Shown here: in pieces, positions 11,227-18,826 of the stretch | Layout: each line of letters begins with the position of its first letter | Numbering within the stretch: the first letter of the stretch is position 1 | Assembly (NCBI RefSeq): GCF_900099965.1 | Contig: NZ_FNDJ01000005.1 | Location: 1 to 64,000, forward strand | Length of the DNA: 64,000 nucleotides | Source: Nonomuraea jiangxiensis | Lineage (GTDB): Bacteria; Actinomycetota; Actinomycetes; Streptosporangiales; Streptosporangiaceae | Reading direction: 5' to 3' | Position numbers and translations under genes: made by a program | Notes under the pieces: model-generated | What the model was told of the DNA's origin: nothing | The model's input: only the letters and a program-made list of their open reading frames with translations | Databases searched by the model: none

Positions 11227-13131
11227 TTACCAGGTGACTGGGAGCGCTACGGGGCCTCTGTCGGTCGTGCCGTGGGTCCACTCGATGTCGGCCACCGGCA
11301 CGCCGAGCCGCAGGCCGGGCAGCTGCCGGGCGAGGGCGGCGAGCGCCGCCGCGACCTCCATGCGGGCCAGCGGCGCGCCGAGGCAGTAGTGCAGCCCGTG
11401 CCCGAACACCAGGGGCGGGCTGGAGTTGCGTGCCGGGTCGTACCGGTCGGGGTCGGCGAAGTGGGCGGGGTCGCGATGGGCGGCCTCCAGGCGGACGAGC
11501 ACCAGGTCACCGGCGCTGATCGGCACCCCGGCCAGCTCCAGGTCCGCCTGGGCGTAACGGGGGAACGGCTCGGCGGTCATCCCCGACTGCAGGCGCAGCA
11601 CCTCGTCCACGTGCTCGGGCACGAACGCGGCCAGCCGCTCCTCGGCCAGCAGGCGCAGCGCGGCCGTGGCGACGGCGTTGCGGACCGACAGGTAACCGGC
11701 CGCCACCAGGGTCGTGACCATGGCGCCCAGCTCGCCGTCGCTGAGCCGCCCGTCGGCCGTGTCACGTACCGTGATCAGGCCGCTGAACAGGTCGTCGCCC
11801 GGCCGCCGGCGCGTCTCCGTGACGAGCTCGGCGGCGAAGGCGCCCAGCTCCTCCCAGGCGCGCCCGGCCGCGGCCACGTCCTCGGCCGGGCCGAAGGTGA
11901 AGTCCACGCCGCCGGTGGCGTCGGCCAGGCGCAGGAAGCGGTCGCGGTCCTCGATCGCCACCCCGAGCAGCTCGCCGATCACCGTGATCGACAGCGGCGT
12001 GGCGAGCCCCGCGACGAGGTCGGCGGGCCGTGACAGGCCGCTGACGAGCTCGTCGGCCAACTGCTCCACCCGCGGGCCCAGCAGCGCGATGCCGCGCGGG
12101 TTGAACGTCTTCGACACCAGGCGCCGCAACCGGGTGTGCGCCTCGCCGTCCTGGAACAACGTGTCGTTGCCCGGGGTCTCGTCGCCGGGCGGCGCCAGCC
12201 CGAACCGGCGGTCGGCCAGCACGGCGGCCACGGCGTCGTACGAGGTCACCAGCCAGGCGCGGCGGCCGTCCGGGGTGCGCACCGGTGCGACGGGGGAGGA
12301 CTCGCGCAGCTCGGCGTAGGCGGGCGGGGGCCGCAGGGGGTCCGGGCGGTCGAACGGCAGCGTGGCCGTCGGGACGCTCCCGGCGATGAGCGCGATCGTC
12401 CGCCGTACGACGTCGGCCTGGGCGGGGGCGAGATCTTCGAGGAAGGGCTCCATCGCCTCCGGGTCCCACTCCGGCGAACCCGGCGCCGCATCGACCGGCA
12501 GGTGCTTCATGCTGTACTCGGCGAGCGCGGCGGCCAGCGGCGCGATCCTCGGGTCGCCGGGCTCGGCCTCGGCCAGCTCGTCGAGCCTGCGGTAGAAGTC
12601 GTGGCCGCGGGCCGTCGCCTCGGGGTCGGCGGCCATCGACTCGAACATCTCGAAGAACCGTCCCTTGCCGTGCGCCGCGGGCATGCTGTCCATGAGCACC
12701 AGCAGGTCGCGGTCCCACGCGGCGGCCTTCGACGCGGGCATGCCGACCACCTGCAGGAAGTCCACGAGGTCGGGCGAGGCGGTGTCGTCCGGGCCGAGCG
12801 TGCCGGCCTGGAACCGCTCCCGCATCGTCGCCAGGCGCGCGCGCCTGGCCTGGATCTCCCGCTCCTGCCTGGCCAGGTCGGCGTCGATCTCCGCGAGGAT
12901 CTCGGGCAGCTCCCTGGAACGGTCGTCGGCGACCACGTCACGGACCTCGTCCAGGCTCAGGCCCAGCTCGACGAGGCGGCGGACGCGGGCCAGGGCGATG
13001 GCGTCGCGCATGCCGTACTCGCGGTAGCCGTTGGCCAGGCGCGGCGGCTCCGGCAGGACGCCTTGATGGTGGTAATAACGCACCGTACGGGTGGACACCC
13101 CGAGCAGCGCGGCGAGTTCTCCGATCCGCAT
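11227..13131 (-). CDS. Fusion protein: MerR-type DNA-binding domain + cytochrome P450
   Basis: One uninterrupted 634-residue frame. Residues 1-70 are a MerR winged helix (MRIGELAALLGVSTRTVRYY). A coiled coil runs 75-105. Residues 120-255 form a helical region like the C-terminal domain of larger actinobacterial MerR proteins. Residues 256-634 are a full-length class I bacterial P450: C-helix HTRLRRLVSKTFNPR (332-346), ExxR as E510-V-L-R513, and the haem loop FGHGLHYCLG with the axial Cys583. The I-helix is atypical: AGYLSV at 478-483 replaces the usual AG(H/F/Y)(E/D)TT, so the acid-alcohol pair for oxygen activation is lost. The haem site is intact. It could be a haem- or ligand-sensing regulator, or a self-regulating enzyme. 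Divergent from the broken oxidoreductase at 13260. Confidence 0.92.
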   Translation of the reverse strand: MRIGELAALLGVSTRTVRYYHHQGVLPEPPRLANGYREYGMRDAIALARVRRLVELGLSLDEVRDVVADDRSRELPEILAEIDADLARQEREIQARRARLATMRERFQAGTLGPDDTASPDLVDFLQVVGMPASKAAAWDRDLLVLMDSMPAAHGKGRFFEMFESMAADPEATARGHDFYRRLDELAEAEPGDPRIAPLAAALAEYSMKHLPVDAAPGSPEWDPEAMEPFLEDLAPAQADVVRRTIALIAGSVPTATLPFDRPDPLRPPPAYAELRESSPVAPVRTPDGRRAWLVTSYDAVAAVLADRRFGLAPPGDETPGNDTLFQDGEAHTRLRRLVSKTFNPRGIALLGPRVEQLADELVSGLSRPADLVAGLATPLSITVIGELLGVAIEDRDRFLRLADATGGVDFTFGPAEDVAAAGRAWEELGAFAAELVTETRRRPGDDLFSGLITVRDTADGRLSDGELGAMVTTLVAAGYLSVRNAVATAALRLLAEERLAAFVPEHVDEVLRLQSGMTAEPFPRYAQADLELAGVPISAGDLVLVRLEAAHRDPAHFADPDRYDPARNSSPPLVFGHGLHYCLGAPLARMEVAAALAALARQLPGLRLGVPVADIEWTHGTTDRGPVALPVTW

Positions 13132-13259
13132 GCCCTCAGTAAAGACGTTGACGCCGCGTCAAGGTCAAACCTGCCGGGCCGCGTAATGTGGGAAGAGAGC
13201 GGTGCGGCTGGTGCGTGGACCGGTTCGGGGGATCTGCCGCAGCTCGCCTGGAGGCCGTG

Positions 13260-14058
13260 ATGCGTGCCATCGTCATCGAGAAATTCGGCCCCGGCGGGGA
13301 GTTCCCGGTCGGCGCCAAGGTGGCGGCGCTGATGGGCGGCCTGGGGCGGACCATCAACGGCAGCTACGCCGAATACACCCGGGTTCCGGTCTCGAACCGT
13401 GGCCCTGATCGAGTCGGACCTGCCATGGGCCGTGCTCGCGGCCGTCCCGGAGACGTACGCGACGGCTTGGACCTGCCTGTTCCGTAACCTGGAGATCGTT
13501 CCCGGGCAGCTGCTCGTCATCCGCGGGGGCACCTCCTCCTTCGGGCAGGCCGCGATCGGGCTGGCCGTCAACGCCGGCGCGCGGGTCATCGCCACCACCC
13601 GCGACCCCGAGCGGTTCGGGATGCTGACGGCGCTCGGCGCGCAGCGCGCCGAACGGGAGGAACCACACCTTTCCGTACGCATCGCCGAGGCCAAGCGGGT
13701 GGACGCGGTGCTGGACCTGGTGGGCAACAGCACCATCCTCGACTCCCTGGCGATGCTGCGGCGTGGCGGTCGCGCCTGCCTGGCGGGCTGGCTGGGCGGC
13801 CTCGATCCCATCGCCGACTTCAACCCGCTGCTGCAGATGGCCAGCGGCGTCTACTTGACCTTCTTCGGCAGTTTCGTCTTCGGGACCCCGGGCTTCCCGC
13901 TGTCCGACGTGCCCCTGCAGGAGATCGCCGAGCAGGTGGCGGCGGGCCGGTTGAAGGCCGAGCCGTCGCGCGTCTTCGGTTTCGAGGAGGTTCGCGAGGC
14001 CCACCGCGTGATGGAGGCAAACCAGGCCAAGGGCAAGATGGTCGTCGTCAACGCCTGA
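13260..14058 (+). pseudogene. Zinc-binding/quinone oxidoreductase (MDR family), deleted and frameshifted
   Basis: The frame opens with MRAIVIEKFG, the normal start of an MDR quinone oxidoreductase, then jumps to PGGEFPVGAKVAALMGG; roughly 55-80 residues of the catalytic N-terminal domain are missing. At about 13397 an extra base breaks the frame: removing one C restores SN-VALIESDLPW. From 13399 the rest is intact (219 residues): the nucleotide fold GGTSSFGQAAIGLAV (a GxxSxxG/A loop), ATTRDPERFGML and a C-terminal FEEVREAHRVMEANQAKGKMVV. With two independent lesions this is a decaying gene, though the C-terminal piece could still be translated from the GTG at 13399. It is divergent from the MerR-P450 fusion. 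Confidence 0.85.
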
Positions 14059-14135
14059 GGGCGTATGGTCACATATCTCACCTAAATCCCCTAAGGTGCA
14101 TACGTATTTGATTACTTGATTACAAGGGGAGCGCC

Positions 14136-14882
14136 TTGATCGTTGAGTACATCCGCTATCGCGTCCCGGCTGCGGCGGAGGAGTTCGAAGCCGCCTACCG
14201 CCGAGCCGTCGTCCCCCTGGGCAAGGCGCCCCAGTGCTTGGACTACGAGCTGTCGCGATGCGTTGACGAGCCCGAGTGCTACATCCTGCGGATCGCCTGG
14301 ACCTCGGCCGAGGACCACCTGAAGGGCTTCCGGAACAGCGCCCACTTCGCCGAGTTCTTCGCGGAGATCAAGCCGTACGTCGCCGGCATCGAGGAAATGC
14401 GGCACTACGAGCAGACCATCGTCAGGACCGAGCCGACGTTGTTCGACTGGGCGGGCGGCGCGGAGGCGTTCGAGCGGCTCACTCAGGTGTTCTACGACCA
14501 CGTGATCGCCGACGACCTGATCGGCCCGCTCTTCGCGCACATGAGCCCCGACCATCCCCAGCACGTCGCGATCTGGCTGTCGGAGGTCTTCGGCGGCCCC
14601 GACCGCTACACCCGTGAGCTCGGCGGCTACCCCCGGATGCTCGCCCACCACCTCGGCAAGCAGCTCCGCGAGGACCAGCGCCGCCGGTGGGTGTCCCTGC
14701 TCATGGACGCGGCCGACGAGGTGGGGCTGCCGGGCGACCCCGAGTTCCGGGCGGCCTTCGCCGGTTACATCGAGTGGGGGACCCGCATCGCGGTGCAGAA
14801 CTCCCAGCCGGGCGCAACTCCGCCGGCCCAGGCGCCGGTTCCGCGCTGGGGCTGGGGCGTCGCCCCGCCGTACCAGCCCTGA
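14136..14882 (+). CDS. ABM monooxygenase-like domain fused to truncated haemoglobin (group II)
   Basis: 248 residues. Residues 1-95 are an antibiotic-biosynthesis-monooxygenase ferredoxin-like fold (MIVEYIRYRV, CLDYELSRCVDEPECYILRIAWTSAEDHLKGFRNSAHFAEFF). Residues 105-232 are a group II truncated haemoglobin (FERLTQVFYDHVIADDLIGPLFAHMSPDHPQHVAIWLSEVFGG, with the YPRMLAHHLG segment carrying the probable proximal histidine and a tryptophan in the G helix). Chimeras of these two domains are known in actinomycetes such as Streptomyces and Frankia; their substrate is unclear, with oxygen-, NO- or quinone-linked chemistry proposed. The start is TTG 14136, supported by AAGGGGAG six bases upstream. 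The 14059-14135 gap is AT-rich for this genome and probably holds the promoter. Confidence 0.88.
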   Translation: MIVEYIRYRVPAAAEEFEAAYRRAVVPLGKAPQCLDYELSRCVDEPECYILRIAWTSAEDHLKGFRNSAHFAEFFAEIKPYVAGIEEMRHYEQTIVRTEPTLFDWAGGAEAFERLTQVFYDHVIADDLIGPLFAHMSPDHPQHVAIWLSEVFGGPDRYTRELGGYPRMLAHHLGKQLREDQRRRWVSLLMDAADEVGLPGDPEFRAAFAGYIEWGTRIAVQNSQPGATPPAQAPVPRWGWGVAPPYQP

Positions 14883-14945
14883 GCCCTCAGCCATGCCCTG
14901 AGGCACGCCGCCGCCCGCCGTCCCCCGGAAAGGTTCCCCCCCGCC

Positions 14946-16115
14946 ATGCGGCTCCCAGCCTGGTTCACCGAGCGGCCCGTCTCCGCCGCTCCCGAGACCG
15001 AACTGCGCGTCTCGACCCTGGAGCTCTTCTTCGACCTGGTCTTCGTCTTCACCATCACCCAGCTGACCGCCCTGCTGGTCGTCGGCCTGGACGTGGCGCA
15101 GCCCGGACACCGGGCGGTGGGCATCGGTGAGAGCGCGCTGCAGGTGCTGCTGGTGTTCGGCGTGATGTGGTGGATGTACTCCGGCTACGTCTGGCTGCTC
15201 AACTCCGTCCCGCCGGTCCGGCCCGCCCGCCGGATCCTGGTCCTGCTCGGCATGACCGGATTCCTCATCATGGCGCTCGCGATCCCCACCACCTTCAGCG
15301 GCGGCGGGGTCGCCTTCGCCGTCGGCTACCTGCTGCTGATCCTGGTGCACGGCGCCCTCTACCTGCAGGCCACCAGGGCGATCATGCGCGTGGTGCCGTT
15401 CAACCTGGCCGCGACGGCGCTCATCGGCGCCGCCGGGTTCCTCGACCCGCCCTACGCCTACCTGCCGTGGGCCGCCGCGCTCGTCCTGCTGTGGGGCAGC
15501 CCCTACTTCATCGGCCAGCAGGGATTCACCTTACGAGCCCCGCACGTGGTCGAGCGGCACGGCCTGCTGGTGATCGTGGTGCTCGGCGAGTCGATGCTGG
15601 CCATCGGGATCGGCGCCGCCGACCTGGAGGTGGGCCTCGGCCTCGGCGTGGCGGGAGCGTTCGGCCTGTGCCTGGGGGCGTGCCTGTGGTGGGCGTACTT
15701 CGGCGGCGACGACGAGACGGCCGCCGAGCACACCCTGGCCGCGGCCGAGCCGGTGCGGCGGACCAGGATGATCCTGGGCGCGTACTTCTACGGGCACATA
15801 CCGCTGCTGCTCGGCGTCGTCGCCGTGTCGGGCGGGATCAAGAAGGTCATCGGGCATCCCTTCGACCCGCTCAAGCCGTCCGCGGCGATCATCCTGGCCA
15901 CGGGCGTGGCCCTCTACCTCGCCGGCGACTTCTGGTTCCGCCGGGTGCTCAAGCTGTCCTGGGCTCGGCTCAGGGGAGTGGCCGCGGTCCTCGCCCTGGC
16001 CGCCGCCGTGGCCGGACTGTGGGCGGCGCTGGCGGAGCTCGCGATCCTGGTGCTGCTCCTCGTGGCGGTGCTGCTCGTCGAGCACAGGCGCCGGACGCCG
16101 CATGTGAGCTTGTGA
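14946..16115 (+). CDS. Low temperature requirement A (LtrA) family membrane protein
   Basis: 389 residues with about ten hydrophobic segments. The hallmark N terminus is seen: TELRVSTLELFFDLVFVFTITQL, followed by VLLVFGVMWWMYSGYVWL. The middle has HVVERHGLLVIVVLGESMLAIG, another LtrA signature. LtrA was named from a Listeria mutant with a cold-growth defect; its biochemical role is unknown. ATG 14946 has GGAAAGG about 12 bases upstream. It follows the haemoglobin fusion by 63 bases with a weak CCTCAG/CTGAGG hairpin between (14885-14903), so the two may or may not be co-transcribed. Confidence 0.9.
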   Translation: MRLPAWFTERPVSAAPETELRVSTLELFFDLVFVFTITQLTALLVVGLDVAQPGHRAVGIGESALQVLLVFGVMWWMYSGYVWLLNSVPPVRPARRILVLLGMTGFLIMALAIPTTFSGGGVAFAVGYLLLILVHGALYLQATRAIMRVVPFNLAATALIGAAGFLDPPYAYLPWAAALVLLWGSPYFIGQQGFTLRAPHVVERHGLLVIVVLGESMLAIGIGAADLEVGLGLGVAGAFGLCLGACLWWAYFGGDDETAAEHTLAAAEPVRRTRMILGAYFYGHIPLLLGVVAVSGGIKKVIGHPFDPLKPSAAIILATGVALYLAGDFWFRRVLKLSWARLRGVAAVLALAAAVAGLWAALAELAILVLLLVAVLLVEHRRRTPHVSL

Positions 16116-16242
16116 AGCCCTCAGAACGCGCTGGCACGAGGCCGGGCGTCATGCTGCTGAAACGGCAGGTGGTCGCCGGACGAGTCGGGGTGATCCCGAC
16201 GACCGGTGGGCTAACCACCGGCTGGTAGCCCGGGCCGACGCC

Positions 16243-16482
16243 GTGTCCGCCGAGGACCTACGCGCCGTCGTGATCAACGAGGTGTTCTCGCCGAATCCCG
16301 ACGAGCTCGCCCGCTACGAACGGCTGATCGCCGCCGTGGACCGGGCCCGGGCGAGCGGAGCCGGCGCGGTCACCTTCGAGGGCGCCATGGTGGACGAGGC
16401 GTGTCTGCCCCGCGCACTGGTACGAGCCCGACCAACAGCCGCTCTGGCCGGGCAAACCCCGCCGAATACCAAGTTTCGGTAA
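16243..16482 (+). pseudogene. Remnant of a CoA-ester lyase (HpcH/HpaI aldolase-citrate lyase family), C-terminal end
   Basis: The 79-residue frame reads VVINEVFSPNPDELARYERLIAAVDRARASG then GAVTFEGAMVDEACLPRALVRA. This is the C-terminal segment of citrate lyase beta-like/CoA-ester lyases (consensus INEVFTPSPEE...GRGAVSLDGKMIDxP). The upstream ~220 residues with the catalytic barrel are absent, and the fragment runs into AT-richer intergenic DNA after the motif. It is best read as a deletion scar, although a GTG at 16243 leaves it formally open. The 16116-16242 stretch contains nothing recognisable. Confidence 0.55.
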
Positions 16483-16507
16483 AAGGCTGTCTCTTCTATC
16501 TTTACCG
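16477..16507. promoter_or_regulatory. Inverted repeat upstream of the secreted-protein gene
   Basis: CGGTAAA (16477-16483) and TTTACCG (16501-16507) are exact complements separated by 17 bases, in an AT-rich patch 32 bases before the start at 16539. It could be a regulator site; the short arms make chance possible. Confidence 0.3.
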
Positions 16508-16538
16508 TGACCATGTGTCGCGAAGGAGATGTTGGATT

Positions 16539-17084
16539 GTGAAGATACGTTTCGAAACCACGCGCCTGAGAACGGGCGTCATCGCGGCTGCCGTCCTGGC
16601 CGGTGGTCTGCTGACCGCCACCCCGGCCGGCGCCAGCACCGTGAGCGGCCAGAGCGCGGCGACCTCGGTGACGCTGTCGGCCGAGACCGCCGCCGCGGCT
16701 CGCCCGAGCAACGGCAGGATCCTCTATCACCGCTTCGCCGGCGGTCCGAACAGGCTCAAGATCAAGAACGGCACCTCGAGAGACGGCGTCGTGGCCCTGG
16801 TCAAGGGCAAGTCCAAGGCGATCAGCATCTACGTCCGCGCGAAGTCCACCGCCACGATCAAGGACGTCAGGGACGGCACGTACCGGATCTACTTCACCAC
16901 GGGCACCCAGTTCAGCGTGTCGAAGGGCAGGTTCGGCCGCGGCGCCGTCTACCAGCGCTTCGACGACCAGGTGAGGTTCCGGTCCTCCGCCACGCAGTAC
17001 ACCATCTACACCCTGACCCTGAACCCGGTCCGCGGAGGCAACGCGCACAGCAGCGCGGTCAACCCGAAGGATTTCCCGGCTTGA
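16539..17084 (+). CDS. Secreted protein of unknown function
   Basis: 181 residues. The N terminus is a Sec signal peptide: basic KIRFETTRLR, hydrophobic TGVIAAAVLAGGLLTAT, then PAGAS as a likely cleavage region near residue 32. The mature part holds a beta-rich domain found repeatedly in secreted and kinase-linked proteins of actinobacteria: GPNRLKIKNGTSRDGVVALV, ISIYVRAKSTATIKDVRDGTYRIYFTTGTQF, YTLTLNPVRGGNAHSSAVNPKDFPA. No catalytic residues are evident. GTG 16539 is preceded by AAGGAGA at 16523-16529, a good site. A double hairpin terminator follows immediately. Confidence 0.8.
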   Translation: MKIRFETTRLRTGVIAAAVLAGGLLTATPAGASTVSGQSAATSVTLSAETAAAARPSNGRILYHRFAGGPNRLKIKNGTSRDGVVALVKGKSKAISIYVRAKSTATIKDVRDGTYRIYFTTGTQFSVSKGRFGRGAVYQRFDDQVRFRSSATQYTIYTLTLNPVRGGNAHSSAVNPKDFPA

Positions 17085-17089
17085 CCGCC

Positions 17090-17151
17090 GGGGTCGGTCG
17101 CCGACCCCGTACAGGAAAGAGGCCACGTCGTCGGCAGACGGCGTGGCCTCT
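17090..17151. terminator. Two stacked hairpins between convergent genes
   Basis: GGGGTCGG (17090-17097) / CCGACCCC (17101-17108) with a 3-base loop is followed by AGAGGCCACG (17118-17127) / CGTGGCCTCT (17142-17151). Both are perfect. They lie between the secreted-protein gene and the convergent SDR gene and can serve both directions. Confidence 0.8.
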
Positions 17152-17203
17152 GCCTCGCAGTGGTGTCCCGTGCGGTGGCGCTTCTTGGGCTGCCGGTCCG
17201 GCG

Positions 17204-17935
17204 TCAGGCGGCGGCTTCGGCGAGGGGACGGACGACGATCTCGCTCACGTCGATGGAGGCGGGCTGCTCGATGGCGTAGGCGATGGCGTCCGCCACGGTG
17301 CCCGCCGGCATGTTGAGCTTGTCCGCCATGGTGCGTACCCAGGCCATGGTGTCGGGGTCGCCGCCCAGGGTGTTCAGTTCTGATTCGGTGAACGACGGGC
17401 TGACCACGGTGACCCTGATGTCCTGTTGCTCCTTGCGGAGCCCTTCGGCCAGCGCGCGGACCGCGAACTTGGTGGCGCTGTAGACGGCGGAGTTGGGGAC
17501 GACGTCGTGGCCGAGGGTGGAGGACACATTGATCACGTGGCCCGACCGTTGCGCGCGCATCAGGGGAAGTACGGCCGCGATGCCGTGCAGGACGCCGCGG
17601 AGGTTGACGTCGATCATCTGGTTCCACTCCTCGACGCGCAGCGCGTCAAGGCGTGACAAGGGCATCACGCCGGCGTTGTTGACGAGGACGTCGATGCGCC
17701 CGTGCCGGCGGTGAGCCGCCTGGACGAACGCCTCGACGCTGTCCGGGCTGGTCACGTCGAGCGCCGCGTACTCGGCGGCGCCGCCGTCGTCGCGGATGGC
17801 GGCGGCCAGGGCGGCGAGCCGGTCGGTACGGCGGGCGCCGAGCACCACCTGGTGACCCGACGCGGCGAGGCGCCGGGCGGTGGCGGCACCGATGCCGCTG
17901 CTGGCACCGGTGATGAGGACGATCTTCTTGCTCAC
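17204..17935 (-). CDS. Short-chain dehydrogenase/reductase (classical SDR)
   Basis: 243 residues of a classical SDR. The NAD(P)-binding motif is TGASSGIG (about 10-17); ARRTD suggests NADP preference; NNAGV lies at about 88-92; the catalytic Ser is in NVSST and the YxxxK pair in YSATK (about 155-159). The C-terminal VVSPSFTESELN is typical. The substrate is unknown. GTG 17935 has AAGGA upstream and overlaps the stop of the MarR gene by four bases, so the MarR protein and this enzyme are one operon, with the regulator first. The likely inducer is a substrate or analogue of the enzyme. Confidence 0.92.
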   Translation of the reverse strand: MSKKIVLITGASSGIGAATARRLAASGHQVVLGARRTDRLAALAAAIRDDGGAAEYAALDVTSPDSVEAFVQAAHRRHGRIDVLVNNAGVMPLSRLDALRVEEWNQMIDVNLRGVLHGIAAVLPLMRAQRSGHVINVSSTLGHDVVPNSAVYSATKFAVRALAEGLRKEQQDIRVTVVSPSFTESELNTLGGDPDTMAWVRTMADKLNMPAGTVADAIAYAIEQPASIDVSEIVVRPLAEAAA

Positions 17936-18570
17936 TTCATGTCCTTCGGTTCGTGGGTCATGACTACAGGTCGTACGTGGCCGTCCGGGTCGGGAGAGCC
18001 GACGGAGGGGTCCAGCACGGCCAGCACCCGTTGCAACATCGCGATGTCCTCGTGCGCCTCGGTCCTGTCGAGGGCCTCCAGCCCGGCGTGCACTGCGCAC
18101 ATCCGCCGGACCGCCTGCTCGGCGACGTGCCGTCCGGCCGGTTCCAGGCGGACCAACTGACCGCGTGGCGTCTGCGGGTCGAGATGCCTGCTCACCAGGC
18201 CGCGTTCGCACAGCCGGTTCACCTGCTTGGTCACCGCGCCGGAGGTGACCATGAGGCGGCGGAACAGCTGGGTCGGGCTGAGCGCGTAATCCGGCGGGGA
18301 ACGGCGCAGGGCCAGCAGGATTCGCATCTCGGAGGGCAGCAGGTCGTACTCCTTGGCCAGTGCGGTGAAGTCCTGTTCGAGGAGTTGCGCGATCCGGTGG
18401 ATCGCTGATGCCAGCACGATGTTGGTGACGTCGAGATCCGGCAGCTCCCGTTGCCAGAGGGCGGCCACCCCCAGCGGGTCGGGGCCGCTGACACGAGGGG
18501 CGCAGGACGGCGTCCCGTCGTCGGGGTCGCTGCGATCCGGGAGACCGGAACTGAAGTCTGTATCGCTCAC
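17932..18570 (-). CDS. MarR-family transcriptional regulator
   Basis: 212 residues, longer than the usual 140-160 because of a ~45-residue polar N-terminal extension. The core shows the MarR winged helix: LLPSEMRILLALRRSP, LSPTQLFRRLMVTSGAVTKQVNRLCERGLVSRHLDPQTPRGQLVRLEPAG, then a C-terminal dimer helix pair. The start is GTG 18570; internal starts are possible, so the extension is not certain. It is the first gene of a MarR-SDR operon. Two copies of TTCCTGGGAA directly upstream are the probable autoregulatory operator. Confidence 0.88.
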   Translation of the reverse strand: MSDTDFSSGLPDRSDPDDGTPSCAPRVSGPDPLGVAALWQRELPDLDVTNIVLASAIHRIAQLLEQDFTALAKEYDLLPSEMRILLALRRSPPDYALSPTQLFRRLMVTSGAVTKQVNRLCERGLVSRHLDPQTPRGQLVRLEPAGRHVAEQAVRRMCAVHAGLEALDRTEAHEDIAMLQRVLAVLDPSVGSPDPDGHVRPVVMTHEPKDMK

Positions 18571-18588
18571 AAGCCTGTGACCACTGTT

Positions 18589-18618
18589 TCTTCCTGGGAA
18601 ACCATCTTCCTGGGAAGA
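18589..18618 (-). promoter_or_regulatory. Twin operator candidate for the MarR-SDR operon
   Basis: TTCCTGGGAA occurs at 18591-18600 and again at 18607-18616, 16 bases apart. The second copy extends to TCTTCCTGGGAAGA, a palindrome except for its central two bases. The sites lie 20-48 bases upstream of the MarR start, the usual place for MarR autoregulation. Binding is inferred. Confidence 0.6.
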
Positions 18619-18739
18619 TAACGAGGAAGTCGGCTACGCGCAAGCGGCAGGCTGACGGAGGAGCGGGGCGGCGGTTGCCCGGATCTTGCTCACGGCCGCT
18701 GTCGCGAACACCGTGCCGACGAGCCCGTAGGAGTCGCTC

Positions 18740-18780
18740 GCAGGAACGCCGGCCACCGCAGGCGGCGCTGGCGTTCCTGC
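18740..18780 (-). terminator. Hairpin downstream of the OmpA-type gene
   Basis: GCAGGAACGCC (18740-18750) and GGCGTTCCTGC (18770-18780) are exact complements with a 19-base loop that can pair further. It lies 47 bases beyond the stop at 18827 on the minus strand. No T-tract follows. The rest of 18619-18826 shows no gene. Confidence 0.55.
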
Positions 18781-18826
18781 TTCGGGTGTTTCCGCCGGCA
18801 TGCAGCGAGGCGATCGGTCACGACCC

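Noticed and set aside
14059..14135. CACCT...AGGTG as a possible NO-responsive operator before the haemoglobin fusion
   Set aside because: The arms are 5 bp with a mismatch when extended; not enough to name a site.
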